NCBI GenBank assembly: GCA_947503685.1
Contig: CANNEW010000004.1
Location: forward strand, 1-32,271
Source of the DNA: Comamonadaceae bacterium
Lineage (GTDB): Bacteria > Pseudomonadota > Gammaproteobacteria > Burkholderiales > Burkholderiaceae_C
Reading direction: 5' to 3'
DNA: 32,271 nt
The position numbers and the translations under genes were made by a program. Of the stretch, positions 1-9,208 are shown piece by piece; position 1 is the first letter of the stretch, and every line of letters begins with the position of its first letter. The notes under the pieces were generated by a model, which saw nothing but the letters and a program-made list of their open reading frames with translations, had not been told where the DNA came from and did not search any database.

Positions 1-588
1 CGAGGCGGCGCCAATGCGGGCCACCGTGGGTTCCACCCAGTGGGGTAGCGAAAAACCCAGCAAGTTTGCCGCCAAGCCGCTGGTGGTAGCGATGATTAAG
101 GGGTTGCGCAATAACTCTCGCCCAAAGCCGCGATCGCTGCCGCGTGCCATGGGCCAGACCGCTGCCACATTGGCTAAGGGCACGCAAAAGCCGATCAAGA
201 CGGCGATGGACAGCAAGCCTGCGGGGCCGCCCAGTCTTTCGGCCAGGGCCAGGCCGATAAATGAATTGAAACGAAAGCCCACTTGCGCTGCCGCTGCGTG
301 CTCGCGCCGGTCAATATGTCTTGCGAGGCCCGGTAGCAAGGGCAGGCTGTAGGCCAGAGCCACGCCGCTTGCCAATACGCCCAAGCCACCGGCCAGCAGG
401 CGCGAGGCGTCACCCAGGTCCAGCGGGCTTTTGATGATGGAGTGAAACAAGAGGGTTGGAAACAACAAGTAGTACACCAGCGCGTCCACCTGGCTCCAAA
501 CGCTGCGGTTCAGGGCGGTATGTCGGCAGATCAGATAGCCCAGCAAGATAAGGGAAAACTCGGGCAGCAGAAGTAGGGCGTAGCTCAC
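1..588 (-). CDS. AEC-family (auxin efflux carrier-like) transporter, C-terminus beyond window edge
   Basis: Manual reverse-strand translation from GTG at 588 is open to the window edge: VSYALLLLPEFSLILLGYLICRHTALNRSVWSQVDALVYYLLFPTLLFHSIIKSPLDL...; multi-TM hydrophobic pattern typical of AEC permeases. Absent from the supplied ORF track because it is partial with a non-ATG start. Confidence 0.7.
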   Translation of the reverse strand, partial: MSYALLLLPEFSLILLGYLICRHTALNRSVWSQVDALVYYLLFPTLLFHSIIKSPLDLGDASRLLAGGLGVLASGVALAYSLPLLPGLARHIDRREHAAAAQVGFRFNSFIGLALAERLGGPAGLLSIAVLIGFCVPLANVAAVWPMARGSDRGFGRELLRNPLIIATTSGLAANLLGFSLPHWVEPTVARIGAAS

Positions 589-772
589 CCGCAGGAGGAT
601 ACCAGTGCAAGCGCGAAGCGTCGGGCCACCGACGGGGCGGAGCAGGTTGGGACCTATGGGCCCACGCGGTGTGGCCGCTTTGGTGTGGGCCTGGCGGGCT
701 TCGTTGTAGTATTGCCGCTTACCATGAAGGTCGCTGCGCTTGGCAGCGGCCATTGATCCACAGGAGTTTCCT

Positions 773-1747
773 ATGCAGCGTCGCCCCTTAGTCGTTTCCA
801 CTTTTATCCTTAGTGCCCTGGTCGCGGCCAGTGGCGTATGGGCCCAGGCCTACCCCAACAAGCCAGTGAAATTGCAGGTGCCGTTTGCGCCCGGCGGCAC
901 CACCGACATCGTGGCCCGGGTGATTTCCGATGCCATGGGCAAGGCTCTGGGGCAGAGCGTGGTGGTGGAAAACAAGGCCGGCGGTGGCGGCGTGATTGGC
1001 GCCAACGAAACCGCCAAGTCCACGCCCGATGGCTATTCGCTAGGCATGGCCACCGTGTCCACGGTAGCGGCTAACCCGGCCATCAACGCCAAAATCCCGT
1101 ACAACTCGCTCACCGATTTCACACCGATCATCAATGTGGCGGCCACGCCGAATGTGATTGCAGTGCACCCCAGTTTTCCCGCCAAGGACTACAAGAGCTT
1201 TGTCGCCGAACTGAAAAAAAACCCCGGTCAGCATTCCTACGCGTCCTCGGGCACGGGCGGCATCGGGCACTTACAAATGGAGTTGTACAAAAACCTGGCC
1301 GGTGTCTTTGTGACCCATATTCCTTACCGGGGCGCAGGCCCGGCGCTCAACGACACCGTGGCTGGCCAGGTGCCGATTATTTTTGACAATATGCCATCGG
1401 CTTTGCCTTTCATTCAGGCCAATAAATTGGTGGCCATTGCAGTAGCAGCGCCGCAGCGCCTGTCGCAATTACCCCAAGTGCCGACCTTCAAAGAAGTGGG
1501 TTTAGAGCCGGTGAACCGCATGGCGTTTTACGGTATTTACGGCCCCAAAGGTTTGCCCAAAGACGTGGTGGATAAAGTCAATGCCGCAGTACGCAAGGCC
1601 TTGGAAGACCCCTCGGTTCGCAAGCGCATCGAGGACACCGGCTCGATCATCATTGGCAACACCCCCGAGCAATTTGCAGAGCAAATGAAGGCCGAATACG
1701 CGGTCTATAAGCAAGTGGTAGAGACAGCCAAACTCAAGCTCGACTGA
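773..1747 (+). CDS. Tripartite tricarboxylate transporter (Bug/TctC-family) periplasmic substrate-binding protein
   Basis: [51 protein letters not shown]...; signal peptide and '[23 protein letters not shown]' motif are hallmarks. ATG at 773 preceded by AGGAG; the listed 740 start is upstream of the signal peptide. Confidence 0.93.
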   Translation: MQRRPLVVSTFILSALVAASGVWAQAYPNKPVKLQVPFAPGGTTDIVARVISDAMGKALGQSVVVENKAGGGGVIGANETAKSTPDGYSLGMATVSTVAANPAINAKIPYNSLTDFTPIINVAATPNVIAVHPSFPAKDYKSFVAELKKNPGQHSYASSGTGGIGHLQMELYKNLAGVFVTHIPYRGAGPALNDTVAGQVPIIFDNMPSALPFIQANKLVAIAVAAPQRLSQLPQVPTFKEVGLEPVNRMAFYGIYGPKGLPKDVVDKVNAAVRKALEDPSVRKRIEDTGSIIIGNTPEQFAEQMKAEYAVYKQVVETAKLKLD

Positions 1748-1749
1748 GT

Positions 1750-2676
1750 TTGCCCAGCCTGCCACCGAGCACCGTGCCTGCATCGGCGAGTGATGCGTCT
1801 ATCGACGCATTTGTCGATGCGCTGTGGCTGGAAGACGGGCTGGCACTTAACAGCTTGCAGGCCTACCGGCGCGACCTGGTCAAGCTGCAAGCCCATCTGC
1901 AAGGCGCGTCGCTGACCAGTTGTTCGCAATGGCAATTGCAGCATTACTTTGCGGCGCAACATGGGGGTAGCAAAGCCACTACCGCCAACCGCCGCCTGAC
2001 GGTCTTTAAGCGCTACTTCCGCTGGGCACTGCGCCATGGACTGGTGCAGCAAGACCCTACGCTACAGCTTCAATCGGCCAAGCAGGCCTTGCGTGTGCCC
2101 AAGACCTTGAGTGAAGCCCAGGTCGAAGCCTTGTTGGCCGCGCCCGATGTGGGCAGCGCCATTGGCGTGCGTGACCGCACCATGCTGGAGCTGATGTACG
2201 CCAGCGGCCTGCGGGTGAGTGAACTGGTCGGGCTCAAAGTGTTTCAACTCGGGCTCAACGACAACGTCTTGCGGGTGATGGGCAAGGGCTCCAAAGAGCG
2301 CCTGGTGCCCTATGGCGAAGTGGCAAGCCAGTGGCTGGGTAATTACCTGGGCGGCGCCCGCGATGTCTTGCTTGGGGGCAAGCAGACCGAAGCGCTATTT
2401 GTGACCACCCGCGGAACCGTTGCGGGCGGCGCCATGACGCGGGTGATGTTTTGGATGCTGGTGAAAAAATATGCGCTGCTGGCTGGCATCCAGGTGCCTT
2501 TGTCGCCGCACACTTTGCGTCACGCATTTGCCACGCACTTACTCAACCATGGCGCCGATTTGCGGACGGTGCAACTGCTGCTGGGCCATGCCGATATTTC
2601 CACCACTACGATCTACACCCATGTCGCGCGCGAACGCCTGGCCAAGCTGCATGCAGAGCACCACCCCAGGGGATAA
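1750..2676 (+). CDS. xerD: Site-specific tyrosine recombinase XerD
   Basis: Tyrosine recombinase with SPHTLRHAFATHLLNHGADLRTVQLLLGHADISTTTIYTHV and N-terminal SAM-like domain; TTG start 2 nt after the upstream stop. Confidence 0.92.
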   Translation: MPSLPPSTVPASASDASIDAFVDALWLEDGLALNSLQAYRRDLVKLQAHLQGASLTSCSQWQLQHYFAAQHGGSKATTANRRLTVFKRYFRWALRHGLVQQDPTLQLQSAKQALRVPKTLSEAQVEALLAAPDVGSAIGVRDRTMLELMYASGLRVSELVGLKVFQLGLNDNVLRVMGKGSKERLVPYGEVASQWLGNYLGGARDVLLGGKQTEALFVTTRGTVAGGAMTRVMFWMLVKKYALLAGIQVPLSPHTLRHAFATHLLNHGADLRTVQLLLGHADISTTTIYTHVARERLAKLHAEHHPRG

Positions 2677-2685
2677 GCACAGCGT

Positions 2686-3612
2686 TTAGTCGGCCCTGCG
2701 CGGCTTCAAAAACGGCAGGCTCCACAAACCGCTGGACAAGCTGGTGCCCAAGACGATGACCAGAGCGCAACCCAGCATCCAGTGCGTCACGCCTTCACCC
2801 AGCAAGACCACGCCATAGGCAATGGCAAATACCGGGATGGCAAAAGTCACCGTTAATGCGCGGCCTGGGCCGGCGTTGGCAATCAGCCGGAAATACAGGA
2901 TGTAGGCGCTACCGGTACACAGCACGCCTAGCGCGCTAACGGCCAGCCACGCTTGCGTGCTAGGTGCCTGCGCCGGCCAGTACCAAAGACAAAAAGGCAG
3001 CAAAAAAATCGAGGCACCCAACTGGCTGCCGGTGGCCGATACCAACGAGGGCACGCCACCCAAAAAGCGCCGCGTATAGCTGGCGGCAATGCCGTAGCAC
3101 AGGCAGGCCAGTAGGCTGGCGGCAATGCCCCAGGCGCTGGAGCCGCCCAGGGGATTGGCGTCAAAGCTGGCGTTCTCACTGGCCAATAAGGCAATGCCGG
3201 CAAAGCCGATGAGTAAGCCCACCGCGCGCGAACCCGATGGCCGCTCACCCAGCCAGGCCCAGGCGACGAGCGCGCCAAACAAGGGTACGGTGGCATTGAG
3301 CACCGAGGACTGGCCGATAGAAATATTTTGCAGCGCAAAGGCGATGCAGACAAAGGGAATGGCCGAATTGATCACCCCGACCAGCAGGACTTTTTTCCAA
3401 TGCAGCACAAAGTCGGCCCGGTGCCCGCGCAGCAGCATCAAGGGCAGCAGCACGGCGCTGGCGATGATCACGCGCAGCGCGGCGGTGGCCACTGGCCCAA
3501 ATCCGACCATACTCAGGCGTGTGAATAAAAAAGAAGCGCCCCAGATGGCTGCGAGGGCAATGAAATCAGGTACCCAGCGTGCTGGGCGCGCGTCGCTGAC
3601 AAGGAGATTCAA
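2686..3612 (-). CDS. DMT-superfamily (EamA) transporter
   Basis: 308 aa, about 10 TM segments, EamA pattern ([13 protein letters not shown]...; [27 protein letters not shown]). Confidence 0.88.
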   Translation of the reverse strand: MNLLVSDARPARWVPDFIALAAIWGASFLFTRLSMVGFGPVATAALRVIIASAVLLPLMLLRGHRADFVLHWKKVLLVGVINSAIPFVCIAFALQNISIGQSSVLNATVPLFGALVAWAWLGERPSGSRAVGLLIGFAGIALLASENASFDANPLGGSSAWGIAASLLACLCYGIAASYTRRFLGGVPSLVSATGSQLGASIFLLPFCLWYWPAQAPSTQAWLAVSALGVLCTGSAYILYFRLIANAGPGRALTVTFAIPVFAIAYGVVLLGEGVTHWMLGCALVIVLGTSLSSGLWSLPFLKPRRAD

Positions 3613-4106
3613 ATCGCGCTTTCGAGTTGCAGAAGGGCGATCTTACGTGGCAGGCCACCAGCGTAACCGGTCAATTGACCATTGCTACCTATCACGCGAT
3701 GGCAAGGAACAACGATGCTTAAAGGGTTGCGACCGATAGCTGCCCCGACCGCCCGCACCGCTAAAGGGCGTCCGATGGCTCGCGCAATCGCAGCGTAACT
3801 GCGGGTTTGCCCCGGCGCGATCTTGCCTAACTGGCGCCACACCGCTTGTTGAAAGTCGGTGCCAACGCTGTAATCCAGCGGCAGGGAAAAGCCATGGCCT
3901 CGCTGTAAAAAATATGCGCGTAATTGCGCATGTGCCAGATCATGAATCGCATGCGCGTTGACAGATGGGAAAGCATCGAGGGTTGGAAAGTGGTCCTGCC
4001 CCTCAAACCACAAGCCCAGCAGCCCGTTTGCATTGGCGAGCAGGTGAATCCGGCCCAAGGGGCTGCAGTAAGTCGATTGAACGGCTTGGGGATCAAAGGG
4101 TTTCAT
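3609..4106 (-). CDS. ogt: Methylated-DNA--protein-cysteine S-methyltransferase
   Basis: Active-site motif [32 protein letters not shown]; overlaps the upstream gene by 4 nt. Confidence 0.93.
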   Translation of the reverse strand: MKPFDPQAVQSTYCSPLGRIHLLANANGLLGLWFEGQDHFPTLDAFPSVNAHAIHDLAHAQLRAYFLQRGHGFSLPLDYSVGTDFQQAVWRQLGKIAPGQTRSYAAIARAIGRPLAVRAVGAAIGRNPLSIVVPCHRVIGSNGQLTGYAGGLPRKIALLQLESAI

Positions 4107-5695
4107 GGTGCTATGGGGTGTTCAGGTGCGCTGCGCATTGCCGCACGTTGCCAGGCTCGTACGGTGGCGTAACTGCGCCAGGGTCGCCAGGGCTGCGATG
4201 CTGCTTGCGCTAAGGCTTTGGCGCCGGGTTCATGCGCCAGGCCCAGCGCCTTGTGTAAGGCTACATCACCGGTGGGAAATGCGTCGGGCCATCGCAATGC
4301 CCGCATAGCAATGTATTGCGCCGTCCATGGCCCAATGCCCTCGATGGATTGCAGTCGCTCCAGAGTTACTTGCAGCGGCGCGCCAGGTGCGAGCCGCAAA
4401 TCCTCCCGCGCCACGGCGCGCGCCAGCCCAATAATGGCGGCCTGGCGTTGGCGCACAATGCCCAGCGCACCCAAAGCCGACGCCGGTAAGTCGGCTAGGC
4501 GCGTAGCCTGTGGGAAATAGTGTGTGATTCCTTGCAATGGCATGTGTGCGCTGTCTGCCACGGCAGTGCCGAAGGCCAGTACCAGGCGCGCACTGATTGT
4601 GCGGGCCGCAGCGACCGTGATTTGTTGGCCCAGTATCGCGCGCACTGCCAGCTCGAAGCCATCGACCGTGCCCGGCAGGCGCATGCCTTCGGTGCCCGGA
4701 AAAGCCGGTGCCAACAAGGCCTCATAGGCCAGGGGATCGGCATCGAGGTCCAGCAAGTGGCGGCATAAGCCCTGTACCTCAAGCAAGGCGGGCCCCAGCG
4801 AGACGCTGATTTGCAGCTGTACCAATGTGCTGTTCGGAACAAAGCGCGCCACCATCCAACCCTGGTAGCGGTGAGCACCCTGACCCAGACACAAACTGCG
4901 GGCGTAGCGCAGTTGTGCCAGGTCCACCGCTTCCAGCCCGGGCAATGCGCGCTGATGCAAAAAGCCGATCAAATGGGTGGCATCCAGCGGCGGCCGGTAA
5001 GCTAATGTGACGCTTAAACCAGCGGCCAGTGGGTGGCCGTTGCTGCTTGCCGGCGCATTCCCAATTCTGAAGGTCCTGCGCATGGAGCCTGGCGTGAGCC
5101 GGTAGTGCTTGGCAAACACGGCGTTAAAGCGCCGAGCGCTGCCAAAGCCACTGCGCTGTGCTACCTCGCTGAGGGGCCAGCGGGTATCGGTGAGCCACTG
5201 CTTGGCAAATAAGAGGCGGCGCGTTTGCAGGTATTCCAGCGGCGCGATATGCATGTGTTCTTCCATCAGGCGGCGCAAGTGGCGCTCACTGATGCCCAAA
5301 CGCGCAGCCCAGCTTCGCACGGTCCATTGCACCGAACCGTGACCCTTGGAGACGTCCAATAATTGAAGCGCCTGGCGCACCAACATTACACCGGCGTCTT
5401 GCGTGGACCAGTGGTAGAGCCCTGGCGCCGCAGGCGCTAGTTCCGGCCGGCAACGCAAACAGGGACGAAAACCTGCAGCCTCGGCCTGGGCTGGAAGCGC
5501 AAAAAAAACGCAGTTTTTTTCCAAGGGAATACGCACTTTGCAGACCGGGCGGCAGTAAATGCCGGTAGAGCGCACGCCGGTAAAAAAATGCCCGTCAAAG
5601 CGCGCGTCCCGGGCTTGCAGTGCCCGGTAACAGGCCACGGAATCCATGGAAAGACCGGTGGCTGTGGTAAGTGGTGAGGTCGCATGCAATGGCAT
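4103..5695 (-). CDS. Ada (metal-binding domain + AraC HTH) fused to AlkA-type DNA-3-methyladenine glycosylase
   Basis: Ada N-domain [30 protein letters not shown]...[10 protein letters not shown]; AraC HTH; C-terminal HhH glycosylase [18 protein letters not shown]...[23 protein letters not shown] open to TTG at 5734; ATG at 5695 or 5647 more likely. Confidence 0.92.
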   Translation of the reverse strand: MPLHATSPLTTATGLSMDSVACYRALQARDARFDGHFFTGVRSTGIYCRPVCKVRIPLEKNCVFFALPAQAEAAGFRPCLRCRPELAPAAPGLYHWSTQDAGVMLVRQALQLLDVSKGHGSVQWTVRSWAARLGISERHLRRLMEEHMHIAPLEYLQTRRLLFAKQWLTDTRWPLSEVAQRSGFGSARRFNAVFAKHYRLTPGSMRRTFRIGNAPASSNGHPLAAGLSVTLAYRPPLDATHLIGFLHQRALPGLEAVDLAQLRYARSLCLGQGAHRYQGWMVARFVPNSTLVQLQISVSLGPALLEVQGLCRHLLDLDADPLAYEALLAPAFPGTEGMRLPGTVDGFELAVRAILGQQITVAAARTISARLVLAFGTAVADSAHMPLQGITHYFPQATRLADLPASALGALGIVRQRQAAIIGLARAVAREDLRLAPGAPLQVTLERLQSIEGIGPWTAQYIAMRALRWPDAFPTGDVALHKALGLAHEPGAKALAQAASQPWRPWRSYATVRAWQRAAMRSAPEHPIAP

Positions 5696-5876
5696 GGGCC
5701 GATGATACGCAGGACCGGCGTCGCGCTTAGTCAAAATCGGACATGACTTTTACGGGACCTCGTCGTCCGCCTTCGAAAACGGCCCTTTGCCGGGGGCTTA
5801 ATCTCCGGCAGCAACTTGTATGCTTATATCGGCGTGTTGTCGAGTGCGCACCAAGGCGCGGCACAAGGCCATTATG

Positions 5877-5905
5877 AAAAAGCAGCCCTGGTGGCTGCAT
5901 TTTTC
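5877..5905. terminator. Candidate bidirectional rho-independent terminator
   Basis: AAAAA-GCAGCC-CTGGT-GGCTGC-ATTTTTC: 6-bp GC stem flanked by A-run and T-run. Confidence 0.7.
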
Positions 5906-5942
5906 AATCGATCATCTTGGCGTTAGCGCCAACACAGGATAG

Positions 5943-6452
5943 CTAAGCGGGAATTGCCAAACTTAAATCCAACGGGGTCTTGTCGGTCACCAGTTCGCCG
6001 GTTTCGATATACACCTTGTGGCCTGCCAAGATGCCATTGAGCAGTTTGGTGTTCATGGACTTCATGACCAGCGTATTGACGAGGTCAAAAAAGGCATTTT
6101 TCATAGAATAAGTCATGGTGCCGGTTAACACCGTAGTATTTCCGTTGGGCGCGATGTCCAAGCGGAGTTTGACGGTTTTGAGGCCCGGCATTTTGCGCAG
6201 TTCGTAGACCTCTACCGTGACGGTCTGCCCCTCGACCCACTCGGTGACACGTTCTTCTGCGCTGCCGCCCATCATGGTGAAGTCGCAATGCCGGGTGGCA
6301 CCCACACCGCTGATTTGTACGGAAGTGACGCGCGATTTGCGTACGGCGGGATGGCCGTGACAGATGTTGCCAAAATCCGCCAAGATGGGCCAGACTTTGT
6401 GGGTTGGCATGTTGATATCAATGGCTCTTTTTAAGACGGTGAATTTTTCCAT
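5943..6452 (-). CDS. SRPBCC-family protein (polyketide cyclase/MxaD-like)
   Basis: MEKFTVLKRAIDINMPTHKVWPILADFGNICHGHPAVRKSRV...; START-like fold pattern. Start placed at ATG 6452 with upstream AAAAGGA; the listed N-terminus translates an A/T tract. Confidence 0.82.
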   Translation of the reverse strand: MEKFTVLKRAIDINMPTHKVWPILADFGNICHGHPAVRKSRVTSVQISGVGATRHCDFTMMGGSAEERVTEWVEGQTVTVEVYELRKMPGLKTVKLRLDIAPNGNTTVLTGTMTYSMKNAFFDLVNTLVMKSMNTKLLNGILAGHKVYIETGELVTDKTPLDLSLAIPA

Positions 6453-6488
6453 ATAGTCCTTTTGAAGTATGGGCGGCAGCGTGGTGTC

Positions 6489-6539
6489 TAATTTTATTAT
6501 AAAAATAATAATAATTTTATAAAAAATAATAAAAAATAA
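6489..6539 (-). promoter_or_regulatory. 51-nt pure A/T promoter tract upstream of the SRPBCC gene
   Basis: Uninterrupted A/T from 6489 to 6539; reverse strand contains TATAAT at 6501-6496, about 45 nt before ATG 6452. Confidence 0.55.
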
Positions 6540-6799
6540 CAAAAACTACCATGCCGCCATGGCAAGCCGCAATTCGGCGGCCTTCAGCCTGGCCAGCGCG
6601 GGGGAGCGGGTTGATTGCGGTCTTTATCACCCGCACCGATCGGCTGCTACCGCATTTGTGCCCCATGGTGCAGCAACCGGAGTGCAATTTGCGGCTGTAG
6701 GCCTTGCGCCGTGGCTGGCAGCTACCCCTTCTACAATGCGCTTCGCTACGCGCGCGTTGGTCCCCTGCGCATACAAAAAAACTCAAGAACCTTCACAAT

Positions 6800-8182
6800 A
6801 TGCAACTTTCCCCCACTATTTTTAAAGCCTACGACATCCGGGGCATCGTGCCATCCACCGTGCATGCCGATATGGCGCGCGCTCTAGGCCGCGCTTTCGG
6901 CACCCTGGCCATGCGCCAGGGCGAGCGCACGGTGGCCGTAGGGCGTGACGGACGCCTGAGCGGGCCGCTGCTGGCTGGCGCATTAATGCAGGGCTTGCAG
7001 GATGCGGGCGTGCAGGTCATCGACATCGGTCCGGCCACCACGCCTATGCTGTACTTTGCCGCCTGCACCTTGTGCAATAGCGGCATCCAGGTTACGGGGA
7101 GCCACAACCCACGGGATTACAACGGCTTCAAAATGGTCCTGGGCAGCAAGGCGATTTACGGCGAGGAAATCCAGTCCCTGCGCCGCATCATGGAAGACGA
7201 AAGCTGGGATTTGCAAGCCGGTGGTGGCTGTACCCAGGCCGATGTTTTGCCCACGTATCGCGAACGCATCGTAGGTGACATCCAGTTGGCGCGTCCGCTC
7301 AAAATAGTGGTGGATTCGGGCAATGGCATCGCCGGGGCCAGCGCGCCGGGCATTTTGCGCGCCATAGGCTGTGAGGTGACAGAGTTGTACAGCGATGTGG
7401 ATGGCAATTTTCCCAACCACCACCCGGACCCGAGCAAGCCCGAAAATCTGCGCGACCTGATCGCCGCCTTGCAGGCCAGTGACGCCGAGCTGGGCCTGGC
7501 CTTTGATGGCGACGGCGACCGCTTGGGAATTGTGACGCGCGATGGCAGCAATATTTTTCCGGACCGGCAAATGATGTTGTTTGCGCAGGACGTGCTGTCG
7601 CGCGTGCCGGGCGCTACGATTTTGTTTGATGTGAAGTGCTCGCAGCGCCTGGCTCCGGCCATAGCTGCAGCAGGTGGCGTGCCGCTGATGTTCAAGACCG
7701 GCCATTCTTTGATCAAAGCAAAAATGCGCGAGATCGATTCGCCCCTGGGTGGCGAGATGAGCGGGCATATATTTTTCAAAGAGCGCTGGTTTGGCTTTGA
7801 CGACGGCACCTATGCAGGATGCCGTTTGCTGGAGATCGTCAGCCGTGTCGCCGACTCCAATGCTTTGCTGCACGCCTTGCCCACCAGCTTTTCCACGCCC
7901 GAGCTCAACGTGCCCTGCCAAGAAGGCGAAGCGCAGGCCGTAGTGGAACGCTTGGTAGCGGCGGCAAACTTTGCCGCCCCAGCGGTATGCACCACTATCG
8001 ATGGTTTGCGCGTGGATTGGCCCGATGGTTTTGGCCTGGTGCGTGCCTCCAACACCACGCCAGTGCTGGTGCTGCGCTTTGAGGGCCACGATGCGCAGGC
8101 GCTGGCACGCATTGAAGACGCCATGATGATTTTGTTGCGCAGCGTGAAGCCTGATGCGCGGGTTAAAGAGGCTGCGCATTGA
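6800..8182 (+). CDS. Phosphomannomutase/phosphoglucomutase
   Basis: MQLSPTIFKAYDIRGIVPS...; phosphoserine loop VTGSHNPRDYNGFKM; metal loop LAFDGDGDRLGIV; GGEMSGHIFF. Start at ATG 6800. Confidence 0.95.
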   Translation: MQLSPTIFKAYDIRGIVPSTVHADMARALGRAFGTLAMRQGERTVAVGRDGRLSGPLLAGALMQGLQDAGVQVIDIGPATTPMLYFAACTLCNSGIQVTGSHNPRDYNGFKMVLGSKAIYGEEIQSLRRIMEDESWDLQAGGGCTQADVLPTYRERIVGDIQLARPLKIVVDSGNGIAGASAPGILRAIGCEVTELYSDVDGNFPNHHPDPSKPENLRDLIAALQASDAELGLAFDGDGDRLGIVTRDGSNIFPDRQMMLFAQDVLSRVPGATILFDVKCSQRLAPAIAAAGGVPLMFKTGHSLIKAKMREIDSPLGGEMSGHIFFKERWFGFDDGTYAGCRLLEIVSRVADSNALLHALPTSFSTPELNVPCQEGEAQAVVERLVAAANFAAPAVCTTIDGLRVDWPDGFGLVRASNTTPVLVLRFEGHDAQALARIEDAMMILLRSVKPDARVKEAAH

Positions 8183-8200
8183 AACTTACCGCCTGGCCCC

Positions 8201-9208
8201 ATGCGCATCTTGATCGTTAAGCTTTCCTCCTTGGGTGATGTCATTCAGACCATGGCGGTGGTGCCAGACCTATTGGCGGTGGTTCCAAACGCAGAGATCG
8301 ATTGGGTCGTAGAAGAAGCGTTTGCGCCCTTAGTGTCTTTGGTGAGCGGCGTGCGTGCCGTCATACCGATTGGACAAAGGCGTTGGCGTAAGTCTTTTTT
8401 TAGCGCGCCGACACGCGCAGAACGCCGCGCATTCCACTCCCGACTGCGGCAGGATGCCTATGACGCTGTGATTGACTTCCAAGGGCTGATTAAGTCTGCT
8501 TGGGTGGCCCGTGCAGCCCGCCTGCAGCCCGGTGGCTTTAGCGCGACCTACGCCAATGGAAGTGATGCCTGTTCCTACGAGTGGCCGGTTCATTACTTGC
8601 TGCAGCGCAGTTTTCCGATGCCGCGCCGTATCCATGCGGTGGCCCGTTACCGTTTGCTGGCAGCGCAGGCATTGGGTTACAGCGGACAGGCGCTACATAT
8701 GCCGGCGCGTTGCGGCTGGAATTTTGATCTGCATACCGCTGCACCCAAGGCTCCCCCCGAGGTGGTGCTGGCGCATGGCACCACGCGTTCGGATAACGAG
8801 TGGCCGGATGCTCATTGGCTGGATTTAGCCCGGCAACTAATTACGGACGGGTTTTCTGTGGGCTTGCCGCACGCGGGGGCGCGGGAGTTGGTACGGGTAA
8901 AGGCGCTTGCGGACCAACTGGGCTCGATGGCTTGCGTTTGGCCGTCGCAAAGCCTGGACGCGCTGGCCCGTCGAATGGCTGCCAGTGCTGGAGTGATTGG
9001 CGTTGATTCTGGTCTGAGCCATTTGGCAGTAGCGCTTGACTTGCCGCATGTACAGATATTCAGCCAGGACCGCGCGTGGCGTGCCGGGCCGGTGGGGCGA
9101 GACTACCAACGTGTAGTCGGCGGTGCACAGGCACCCGACGTGGCCCAGGTGCTGGATACCTGGCAAGCAGCAATTGCCTCATCGCACGTGGGCCGGGTAC
9201 GCCCATGA
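8201..9208 (+). CDS. waaC: Lipopolysaccharide heptosyltransferase I
   Basis: MRILIVKLSSLGDVIQTMAVVPDLLAVVPNAEIDWVVEEAFAPLV...; GT9 family pattern, GVIGVDSGLSHLAVAL. Confidence 0.93.
   Translation: MRILIVKLSSLGDVIQTMAVVPDLLAVVPNAEIDWVVEEAFAPLVSLVSGVRAVIPIGQRRWRKSFFSAPTRAERRAFHSRLRQDAYDAVIDFQGLIKSAWVARAARLQPGGFSATYANGSDACSYEWPVHYLLQRSFPMPRRIHAVARYRLLAAQALGYSGQALHMPARCGWNFDLHTAAPKAPPEVVLAHGTTRSDNEWPDAHWLDLARQLITDGFSVGLPHAGARELVRVKALADQLGSMACVWPSQSLDALARRMAASAGVIGVDSGLSHLAVALDLPHVQIFSQDRAWRAGPVGRDYQRVVGGAQAPDVAQVLDTWQAAIASSHVGRVRP

Noticed and set aside
6453-6542. N-terminal MLFFIIFYKIIIIFIIKLD... of the SRPBCC ORF as a TM anchor
   Set aside because: It is the translation of the A/T promoter tract; ATG 6452 has a good RBS and fits the family start.
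6983-8179. 398-aa ORF antisense to the phosphomannomutase gene
   Set aside because: Shadow ORF from GC-rich codon structure; low-complexity His/Arg/Gln composition, no recognisable domain, and the + strand gene has clear catalytic motifs.
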